Of a stretch of DNA of 64,000 nt, positions 34,446 to 41,828 are shown piece by piece; positions within the stretch are counted from its first letter, which is position 1, and every line of letters begins with the position of its first letter. Under the pieces are notes generated by a model that worked only from the letters and a program-made list of their open reading frames with translations, did not search any database and was not told the origin of the DNA. Source of the DNA: Caldilineaceae bacterium bin5. Its GTDB lineage: Bacteria > Chloroflexota > Anaerolineae > Caldilineales > Caldilineaceae. Both the position numbers and the translations under genes were made by a program. The DNA lies in the NCBI GenBank assembly GCA_002238445.1, contig MPML01000016.1, positions 1-64,000 of the forward strand. Direction: 5' to 3'.

Positions 34446-37427
34446 ATGAAGCTGGCTTTACGGCTTGCATATCTATGGATTGCGCTACTCTGTCTGTTAC
34501 AGATCGTTTCTGTTTCGGCACAAGAGAGTGGCTATACATACATCGTGCAGCCGGGAGACAGTTGGCCGCTGGTCGCACAGCGGGTCGGGCTTACGGTGAA
34601 TGAATTGCAAGCCGCAAACCCGGATTCGGTACGGGCTAACGGTTGGCTGATTGTTGGCGAAAGTCTTTTCATCCCGTGGGCGCCGGATTGGGAGGAGAAG
34701 TACTACATTGTCCAACGGGGAGATGGCTGGATCTCAGTTTCCGAGAAGTTCGGCTTGCCGATTGAATTCTTGCAAGGGGCGAATCCGAAAGCACAACGTG
34801 CAAACAATTCGCTGATTGTCGGAGAGCGGCTGCTTATTCCGGCTTTACTGCCGACGCCGACCGGAGCGCCGGTCGAGACATCGACCGAGACATCGACCGG
34901 GACATCAACCGAGACGTCGACAGTGGCGCCTGCCGAAAATCTCTCGCCCACTGTAACGCCAACTCCAGTCTTGGATCTCTTGGCCATCCTATCGAACGAC
35001 GGTGAGCCGGCTCCTTTCTTCATTCCCCGCATCAGCCTGCCGCTGCCCACCCGAGTGACGCTGCCGCCATGCCCGGACGTGCCCAATGACCTGGGCCAGA
35101 CGCTGACCGCTCTGTTCAGGATTCCCACATTCAACCGCAACGCACAACTCTCTTCATTTCTGTCGGACTGCGGCGCTGAGTTTCGAATGTTGGTCAACGC
35201 TGATCTCACCTCCGACCGTGTGGATGACGCCGTGCTCGTGTTCACAAATGCCAATGGGCGGCGGACTGGCACAGATTCAACCCAGTCCAGGGGTGAGAAT
35301 TCGGCCGGCCAACAGGAACTTGTGATCCTCGACGGAGGTCAAGCGCACACTCTGAGCTATGCAATCGCTGCCGCCGGCAAGGTAGAATTGCTGGCAACAC
35401 AAGACATCAACGCCGACGGTCTGACTGACGTGGTCTGGACGGACACTGTCTGCGGGTCGAATACCTGCTTTGTCACAGTCCATGTCCGCAGTTGGGATGG
35501 TGTTGCATGGCGGGACTGGACCAAGGGAACCATCACAATGGCTTCGGCCAATGTTTCGCTTACTACCAGCAGTAAGCCGGGAAGGCCCAAGGAAATTCGG
35601 CTTACAGGCGGACAGTACACTGGAGTCGACGCTGGTCCACAGCGTGCACGCACTGTCATTTGGACCAGCACGGACGGCGCTCCTTATACCTTGGGCAGCG
35701 AAAGACTGGCGCCAAGTCTGTGCCTTTACCACACAGTGATCGATGCCAACCATGCCATGGCCGAGGAACTCTATCTTGAAAAGGCACAGTGGCTCTATAC
35801 CGATGCCGTACAGAACCAGAATCTGCAAGCTTGTGGAAATCGCGGCGACGAGCTGTCGGAGTTGCGCAGCTTTTCCCTCTTCCGACTGGCCCTAATCGCC
35901 GGCTATCTATCAGATCCGGAGCTGGTTGCGACGCGCGTGCAGAGACTTGCCGCCACGTACAACAAACAAATTTACGCGGAAGTGGCCGTGCGCTGGTTTG
36001 CCGCTTACCAACAGAGCGGTGACGCCCAGACGGCTTGTGAAACGATTAACGACTTCGCCGCGGGTACACCGGAGGTAGTGGAAATACTGGCTGACTACGG
36101 TTACGCTAATCCGACTTTCACAGTGGAGGAGGTTTGCCCTTCTCTGAACATAGAATTGAAGGCGGAGCCCGATTCGCTCCTGACCCAGGTTGAAGGATTG
36201 CCCGACTGCCCGCAGACATCTGCGGACTATCTAGCAGTTCTCCCTGAGATAATCAGTGGCGTTTCCCTGGACCCAAGTTCAGGTCAGAATGGCGGAAGCG
36301 GCCAAACGGAGGCCGGCATACTGAAACTAAGAACCTTTGTCGATTCTTGGCTGCAGGCTTGCGAAGCAGTGAGCGGTGAGCGCGGCGCACTTCTGATCTT
36401 CGACTTGAACGAGGACGGTTTAGAAGATTTGATTGCCATGCCGACCATCATCAGCGATGAAGGATTCGGACGGGACGGGGCGGATGGCGTTGTTCTCGTC
36501 CTGCACCAGCGCGATGACGGCAGCTTTCAGACGGCCTATGCTCCTGAGGTTGAAGGCCAGCCCAAGTTCCTGGCAATCGGCGATGCCAATGAGGACGGCA
36601 AGGTGGACCTAATCTGGCAGGTGGAGCGTTGCACCACTTTCTGTCTCGTAACAGTGAATGCAATCACATGGGACAACGAAGCGGCCGCCTATCTGCCCGT
36701 GATTGGGGCGGGTGCCACCATCGCTGAAGGCACAGTAGTGGTTGACATGATCGATGAAGAGTCGTCTACTCTGCCGCGTGTCCGCCGCCTTTGGTTTAGC
36801 GGGGGTGTCAGCGGTACGGATGAGAAAGGGCTGAATATACCCCACACGGAAATCTGGTACAGCATGGGCGGCTTGCCATTGCGCCGTTTCACCTGGTCCT
36901 ATGACCGGGCAAACGATGCCAGCAACTGCTTGGGGCTGCGCTTGATCGAGGCGAATGCGGCACTGCATGCGGCGGGGCCGGAGGGCAACCGGGCCAGCTA
37001 TGCAGCTGCAATCGAGTTGTACAGGGCCACCCTTGAGTCGACTGATCTGAAGCCTTGCAGCGTGCAAGGTACAGACCCTGATGAGGAAGTGGCCATGCTG
37101 CGAGGGCTGGCCAACTTCCGACTGGTACAGGCATTGACATTGAACAATGAAAGGGCTGAGGCCGAGTCGTTGCTGGATACACTTGAGGAAGACCATCCGG
37201 AAGACAAATATACCAATGCGGCGCGCGCCTGGTTGAGGGCCTATACATCCGTTCCCAACCCGGTGGCAGCCTGCGCCGCTGTAATGTCGATCTTTTTGGA
37301 CAGCCCTGAACTCTGGCAGATTACCGAGGAATTCGGGCGTGATCACCCGTCGCTGAACATGCGGCAGGTCTGCTACACGCCCAGCAGTGGTGAGGAATTC
37401 GAATTCCGCCTTACTCCGAACTGGTAA
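34446..37427 (+). CDS. Secreted LysM protein with a duplicated FG-GAP/TPR-like module
   Basis: About 993 residues. A signal peptide (LWIALLCLLQIVSVSAQ) is followed by two LysM domains (YIVQPGDSWPLVAQRVGLT; YIVQRGDGWISVSEKFGLP), a Thr/Ser-rich linker, and two related modules starting near residues 205 and 583. Each has calcium-loop-like motifs (ADLTSDRVDDAVLVF and DINADGLTDVVWTD; FDLNEDGLEDLIAMP and DANEDGKVDLIWQV), then cysteine-paired strands and a helical TPR-like tail ending EVCPS or QVCYT. LysM points to binding of peptidoglycan or similar glycans; the second half may be an extracellular interaction part. The ATG at 34446 has AGGAGAG upstream. The end overlaps the glycosyltransferase by 17 bases, tail to tail. 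Confidence 0.85.
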   Translation: MKLALRLAYLWIALLCLLQIVSVSAQESGYTYIVQPGDSWPLVAQRVGLTVNELQAANPDSVRANGWLIVGESLFIPWAPDWEEKYYIVQRGDGWISVSEKFGLPIEFLQGANPKAQRANNSLIVGERLLIPALLPTPTGAPVETSTETSTGTSTETSTVAPAENLSPTVTPTPVLDLLAILSNDGEPAPFFIPRISLPLPTRVTLPPCPDVPNDLGQTLTALFRIPTFNRNAQLSSFLSDCGAEFRMLVNADLTSDRVDDAVLVFTNANGRRTGTDSTQSRGENSAGQQELVILDGGQAHTLSYAIAAAGKVELLATQDINADGLTDVVWTDTVCGSNTCFVTVHVRSWDGVAWRDWTKGTITMASANVSLTTSSKPGRPKEIRLTGGQYTGVDAGPQRARTVIWTSTDGAPYTLGSERLAPSLCLYHTVIDANHAMAEELYLEKAQWLYTDAVQNQNLQACGNRGDELSELRSFSLFRLALIAGYLSDPELVATRVQRLAATYNKQIYAEVAVRWFAAYQQSGDAQTACETINDFAAGTPEVVEILADYGYANPTFTVEEVCPSLNIELKAEPDSLLTQVEGLPDCPQTSADYLAVLPEIISGVSLDPSSGQNGGSGQTEAGILKLRTFVDSWLQACEAVSGERGALLIFDLNEDGLEDLIAMPTIISDEGFGRDGADGVVLVLHQRDDGSFQTAYAPEVEGQPKFLAIGDANEDGKVDLIWQVERCTTFCLVTVNAITWDNEAAAYLPVIGAGATIAEGTVVVDMIDEESSTLPRVRRLWFSGGVSGTDEKGLNIPHTEIWYSMGGLPLRRFTWSYDRANDASNCLGLRLIEANAALHAAGPEGNRASYAAAIELYRATLESTDLKPCSVQGTDPDEEVAMLRGLANFRLVQALTLNNERAEAESLLDTLEEDHPEDKYTNAARAWLRAYTSVPNPVAACAAVMSIFLDSPELWQITEEFGRDHPSLNMRQVCYTPSSGEEFEFRLTPNW

Positions 37428-38439
37428 TTACGGGTGTGCCTGCGGCCATGGCTTCCAGCACCATCATGCCGAAGCCTTCATAACTGCTGGGAAAAAGAAA
37501 AGCGGTGGCGCCCGCATTTAGGGCCGCTTTATCTTCCTCTTCCACCCAACCGATGAAGCAGACGTACTCTGTCAGTTCGAGTTGGCGGACGAGCCGCTGT
37601 GGGTCCGGGAAAAAGGCCGAGTCCGCATGCGGCAATTTGCCGGCAAGCACCAATTGCACTGCCGGATCCCCTCCTTGATCGAGATATCTTCGATAGGCGC
37701 GCACGATTCCAAGCACATTTTTGCGCACATCAAATCCGCCCAGATAGAGAAAGTAGCGTTCCGGCAAGGAATACTTTCGCGCAATTTGGCGATGGCGGTG
37801 AAGATCGGGGACACCCGCTTCACCCGCCTGTTCGCCCTCTTCGCTGTTCGGCCCGTGATGAATAGCAAATACACGCTGGCCGGGCAGCCCCAGGTGGTCG
37901 ATTATGTCCCGCCGGCTCGCTTCACTAACTGTCAGTACGGCCGCGCAGCGGCGGGCGGTATTGCTGACCAGAGTGGTATACAGGCGTCCCGCCCATCCGC
38001 CGCGGTAAGATGGCAGAAGCAGCGGAATCAGGTCGTGAACGGTGACAACTGTCGGCTTGGGCTGCCATAGGGGAGCCGCCCAGTAGGGAACCAGCAGCAG
38101 ATCGGCGTCAAGGCGCTGCGCGCAACGGGGCACAGTCACTTGCTCCCAGTAGAGCTTCGCCAGTTGACGGGGCAGGCGCGGCGGTGGAGATACGACCGTT
38201 GTCAGTGGAGTGGAGTTCTGCGAAAGCGAATAGATGTGTTCGTCTGATTTTGGCGCACGGGGCAGAAGCAGGGTAAATCTGACCGTTCCTTTGCCATATG
38301 ACTGCCGAGTCGGGCTATTCTGCCCGTAAGCATCTTCCGACGCTTCAAGTCCGGCCAGATGGGGCAACAGCCGGTGCAGATATTGACCGCTGCCGGTGTT
38401 GGGTTGTTCCCAAAACCAGCCACTGACGACAATGTGCAT
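37411..38439 (-). CDS. GT-B family 4 glycosyltransferase, C-terminally shortened
   Basis: About 342 residues. The N-terminal half (MHIVVSGWFWEQPNTGSGQYL) is a GT4 acceptor domain and the second half has RYFLYLGGFDVRKN and the donor-binding PSSYEGFGMMVLEAMAAGTPVI. After this E-x7-E segment, GT4 enzymes usually have 60-80 more residues that complete the donor domain; here the frame stops after VITSSE. The nucleotide-sugar glutamate is present, but the fold is likely incomplete, so activity is doubtful. ATG at 38439; a TTG at 38469 would be the longer start. It follows the epimerase gene, probably in the same transcript. Confidence 0.75.
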   Translation of the reverse strand: MHIVVSGWFWEQPNTGSGQYLHRLLPHLAGLEASEDAYGQNSPTRQSYGKGTVRFTLLLPRAPKSDEHIYSLSQNSTPLTTVVSPPPRLPRQLAKLYWEQVTVPRCAQRLDADLLLVPYWAAPLWQPKPTVVTVHDLIPLLLPSYRGGWAGRLYTTLVSNTARRCAAVLTVSEASRRDIIDHLGLPGQRVFAIHHGPNSEEGEQAGEAGVPDLHRHRQIARKYSLPERYFLYLGGFDVRKNVLGIVRAYRRYLDQGGDPAVQLVLAGKLPHADSAFFPDPQRLVRQLELTEYVCFIGWVEEEDKAALNAGATAFLFPSSYEGFGMMVLEAMAAGTPVITSSE

Positions 38440-38487
38440 GGCAATACCAGAAATCGGTGGGGGAAACAAGGCCGCATGCGCAGTGGC

Positions 38488-39480
38488 CTAGCCGTTGGCT
38501 GCAGACGCTCTGGCCCACTCTACGGTACGGCGCAACCCTTCCTTGAGGTCGACATCAGCTTCCCAGCCCAGTTCCTGTCCTGCCTTCGAACAGTCCAACC
38601 AGGTAGCCCGCACTTCGCCAGCTGGGCGGGGCAGATAGGAGGGCGTTTGGCCATAGCCGGTCTGTTCTGCGAGCAGCCGATAGACGGTGTTGATGTCCGT
38701 AGGACGGCCTGTGCCCACATTGTAGGTGCCGTTCACATCGCAGGCCAGCGCCAGAACGTTGGCCCTGGCGACGTCGTCAACGTAGACGAAGTCTCGCCTT
38801 TGGGCGCCATCGCCGGTGATGTAGGTCGCCTGATTGGCCAACATCGCGCCGGCGAAGATGGCGACGACACCGGCCTCGCCCTTGACATCCTGCCGCGGGC
38901 CGTAGACGTTTGCGTAACGGAGGATGACATAAGGCAGGCCGTAGTTCTGACTATATAGCTCGATGTAATGCTCGCAACTGAGCTTGTTTGCGCCGTAATT
39001 ATCTTTGGGTTGTGGACGGCTCTCTTCAGTGAAGGGCAGAATTAGGGAACGGAGTGCCGCGTGGTCGCTAATCTTGCTCTCGTCCTGGCACTCTTCCCGC
39101 GGTTCGCCTTCTCCGTAGACGGCGCCGCCGGTGCTGGCAAAAACGAACTTGGAGCAGTCATACTCTTTCACCAGTTCAAGCAGGTGCAATGTGCCGATAA
39201 TGTTGACTTCGGCATAGGTGATGGGATCCTCCATGCTCTCGCGCACATTCGCAAGGGCTGCCTGATGCACAACTGCCTGTGGACGTTCCACCGCAAACAG
39301 CTCTGCCAGACCGGCCTGATCGCGAATATCGACATCATAGAGCGGCACATCGGCAGGGACATTGGTCCGTTTGCCGGTTCGCAGACTGTCGGCAATTACG
39401 ACATCGTGGCCGGCCTTGAGCAGCCAGCGTAAGATGTGGCTGCCTATAAATCCCGCTCCGCCCGTAACCAGTATTTTCAC
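38488..39480 (-). CDS. NAD-dependent sugar-nucleotide epimerase/dehydratase (extended SDR)
   Basis: About 330 residues. The NAD loop is LVTGGAGFIGSHILRWLL and the catalytic Tyr-Lys pair is in YGANKLSCEHYIELY, with VILRYANVYGPRQ after it. It resembles UDP-glucose 4-epimerases and related enzymes that make surface-polysaccharide precursors. The start is a GTG at 39480, with AGAGGAG 6-8 bases upstream and the protein beginning directly at the nucleotide-binding strand; the frame upstream to 39762 has no similarity. It would supply the glycosyltransferase that follows. Confidence 0.88.
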   Translation of the reverse strand: MKILVTGGAGFIGSHILRWLLKAGHDVVIADSLRTGKRTNVPADVPLYDVDIRDQAGLAELFAVERPQAVVHQAALANVRESMEDPITYAEVNIIGTLHLLELVKEYDCSKFVFASTGGAVYGEGEPREECQDESKISDHAALRSLILPFTEESRPQPKDNYGANKLSCEHYIELYSQNYGLPYVILRYANVYGPRQDVKGEAGVVAIFAGAMLANQATYITGDGAQRRDFVYVDDVARANVLALACDVNGTYNVGTGRPTDINTVYRLLAEQTGYGQTPSYLPRPAGEVRATWLDCSKAGQELGWEADVDLKEGLRRTVEWARASAANG

Positions 39481-39788
39481 GCAGCTCTCCTCTAAGGATG
39501 CTTCTAATTCAGGATTTTCAGTATAAGGAGTTCGCGCGGAATGCAAAAATCCTGCCAGCGGCGCGGGAATGCCGACATGGCCCGCGGCCAGTGCCGCGCG
39601 TGTGCGCAGCCCGGCCAGGACGTCACCTGCCGTCGTCAGGCCTACCTGGAATTGACGACAAGCGCTTCTCGGCATTGGCGTTTGCAGGCGGCAGCCGTAT
39701 ACTTCAAAATTTGGTGGCTCGCGGCGAACTGCCTCACTGACAACTTCCCCACCATTTGCCATTCACTGCAGGAGGAGACGGGTTGGGA
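39481..39788. other. Intergenic region between divergent epimerase and ssnA genes
   Basis: This 308-base gap separates a minus-strand from a plus-strand gene and should hold both promoters. The minus frame of the epimerase stays open through it but shows no domain. AGGAGGAG at about 39769-39777 serves the ssnA start. I see no repeat or RNA element. Confidence 0.45.
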
Positions 39789-41114
39789 ATGCTAATTCAC
39801 AATGCGACCGTTATCACATTTGACGACTCGAACAGCATTTTGCCGGACGGCGGTGTCTATTTGCGCGGCGATGAAATTGTCGCTGTCGGCGAGAGCCGTA
39901 CCTTGCTGGACAGCTATCCCGATGCTGAACGTTGGGACGCGCAGGGCAAGTTGTTGATGCCGGGCATGATTTGTGCACACACGCACTTCTACGGCGCATT
40001 TGCCAGGGGGATGTATATTCCCGGGGAGCCGGCCAAAGATTTTCCGGAGATTCTGCAGAAGCTGTGGTGGCCCCTGGATCGCTCGCTGGATTTGGGCGGC
40101 GTGCAGAGTTCAGCCGAAGTTTGCCTGGTGGACGCGATTCGTAATGGTACCACCACGCTGATCGACCACCACGCCAGCCAAAATGCGATCGACGGCAGCC
40201 TGGACGCAATTGCAGAAGCGGTGGAAGCCAGCGGGCTGCGTTCGGCGCTCTGTTACGAAGTTACGGACCGGGACGGTCCGGCTGCGGCGCAGGCAGGCAT
40301 CCGCGAAAACATTCGTTTTGCCGCGGCCTTGCGCGGTTCGCCGCTGGCGGAGCGGGTCGCGGCAACTTTCGGCCTTCACGCCAGCATGACACTCTCCGAT
40401 GAAACGCTGGAAGCCTGTCGCGCGGAGAGCGATCGTTTCCATGTTCACGCGGCAGAACACCAGGCGGATGCCTGGGACAGCCTGAGCCGCAGCGGTAAGC
40501 GCACGGTCGAAAGATTGCACAGTTTTGGCATCACCGGGGCCGAAAGCATCTTGGCACATTGCATACATATCGACGCTTGGGAGATGGCTCTGCTGAAGGA
40601 ATCGGGGACGTACGTATCGCATCAGCCGCGCTCGAATATGAACAATGCGGTGGGCGCGGCCAATGTGCCGGCGATGCTGCGGGGAGAAATGCCGGTTTGC
40701 CTCGGCAATGACGGGTTCAGCAATGATATGTTCGCAGAGATGAAGGTGACGGACCATCTGCATAAAGTGAACAGCGGAGATCCTCGCACGCTCGGCGCGG
40801 ATAAAGTTGTAGAGATGGCGGTCCACAACAACCGCAGATTGGCAGACGCCTTTTTCGAGAAGCCGGTTGGCATTCTAGCGTCCGGCGCGTTTGCCGACCT
40901 CATTCTGCTCGACTACTATCCGACGACGCCCCTGCACAGCGACAATCTGCCCTGGCATATACTGTTTGGCATCAGCGGCGGCCACGTACACAGCACAATC
41001 TGCCACGGTCAGACCCTGATGCGAGATCGGGAGTTGCTCACCTTGGACGAGGCGGTGATTGCTGCCCGCAGCCGAGAACGCGCGCAGGAGACGTGGGAAA
41101 GATTCTGGCAATAG
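39789..41114 (+). CDS. ssnA: Putative aminohydrolase SsnA (amidohydrolase superfamily)
   Basis: A 441-residue metal-dependent aminohydrolase. The metal site is MPGMICAHTHFYGAFARGM, and other ligands are in HVHAAEHQ and LAHCIHIDAW, with the last Asp in LGNDGFSNDM. The segment FPEILQKLWWPLDRSLD is characteristic of SsnA, related to the chlorohydrolase/guanine-deaminase group. The physiological substrate is unknown; in other bacteria ssnA occurs with selenium-dependent molybdenum hydroxylases, none of which is seen here. ATG at 39789; a TTG at 39783 is closer to the AGGAGGAG. The next gene starts 39 bases after its stop. Confidence 0.88.
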   Translation: MLIHNATVITFDDSNSILPDGGVYLRGDEIVAVGESRTLLDSYPDAERWDAQGKLLMPGMICAHTHFYGAFARGMYIPGEPAKDFPEILQKLWWPLDRSLDLGGVQSSAEVCLVDAIRNGTTTLIDHHASQNAIDGSLDAIAEAVEASGLRSALCYEVTDRDGPAAAQAGIRENIRFAAALRGSPLAERVAATFGLHASMTLSDETLEACRAESDRFHVHAAEHQADAWDSLSRSGKRTVERLHSFGITGAESILAHCIHIDAWEMALLKESGTYVSHQPRSNMNNAVGAANVPAMLRGEMPVCLGNDGFSNDMFAEMKVTDHLHKVNSGDPRTLGADKVVEMAVHNNRRLADAFFEKPVGILASGAFADLILLDYYPTTPLHSDNLPWHILFGISGGHVHSTICHGQTLMRDRELLTLDEAVIAARSRERAQETWERFWQ

Positions 41115-41153
41115 TGCAGGCAGCCGCTTTTGCCCAAGAGAGAGGATATCGCG

Positions 41154-41819
41154 ATGACCGGTCCAACATTGGCCGTAATTGGGGGTACTGGCGAAGAAGG
41201 TTCAGGTCTGGCTTTACGCTGGGCAGCGGCCGGCTATCCGGTTCTGATAGGAAGCCGCAGCCGGGAGAGAGCTGGCGCCGCTGCTGATGAGTTGGCTTCG
41301 CTCTTGCCCGCCAACAACTCGACGCGCATCGGCGGCGATACCAACGCGGCCGCAGCTGCTGCCGCGGATGTGGTCATCCTCAGCGTCCCATACGACTCCC
41401 AAGCTGGAATCATTGAACAGATTGGGGAAGGCTGCCAGGGCAAGACGGTAGTCAGCGTCGTCGTTCCGCTGAAGCCGCCGCGGGTAAGCCAAGTTTGGCG
41501 TCCGCCGGGCGGGTCGGCGGCCGAAGAGGCACAGACGCTGTTGGGAGACGGTGCACGCGTGGTGGCTGCGTTCCAGAATATCAGCGCAACGCATCTGAAA
41601 GATCTGGACCACACTGTCGACTGCGATATCCTCATAACGGGCGACGACAAAGCGGCCAAGCAGACCGCGATTGAACTGGCACAAGCCGCGGGAATGCGTG
41701 GCATCGACGCCGGCCCACTTGCAAACAGCAGCGTAAGCGAAGGCTTGACGGCCCTCCTCATCGGCATAAATATCCGCAACAAGGTTAAGGGCAGCGGAAT
41801 CAGAATCACGGGAGTTTAG
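41154..41819 (+). CDS. npdG: F420-dependent NADP reductase (NpdG-like)
   Basis: A 221-residue Rossmann protein. LAVIGGTGEEGSGLALRWA is the NADP loop and VLIGSRSRERA the phosphate-recognising segment typical of F420:NADPH oxidoreductases; ADVVILSVPYDSQAGII and the later VVAAFQNISATHL are also characteristic. It would move hydride between reduced F420 and NADP. The ATG at 41154 has AGAGGA upstream. It lies 39 bases after ssnA and 9 bases before the helicase gene, so the three may be one transcript. F420 biosynthesis genes are not in the window. Confidence 0.85.
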   Translation: MTGPTLAVIGGTGEEGSGLALRWAAAGYPVLIGSRSRERAGAAADELASLLPANNSTRIGGDTNAAAAAAADVVILSVPYDSQAGIIEQIGEGCQGKTVVSVVVPLKPPRVSQVWRPPGGSAAEEAQTLLGDGARVVAAFQNISATHLKDLDHTVDCDILITGDDKAAKQTAIELAQAAGMRGIDAGPLANSSVSEGLTALLIGINIRNKVKGSGIRITGV

Positions 41820-41828
41820 CGCCGGAGG

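Noticed and set aside
39481..39762. N-terminal extension of the epimerase
   Set aside because: The frame is open, but the protein starts naturally at the NAD loop and GTG 39480 has a strong AGAGGAG. The extension has low complexity and no domain.
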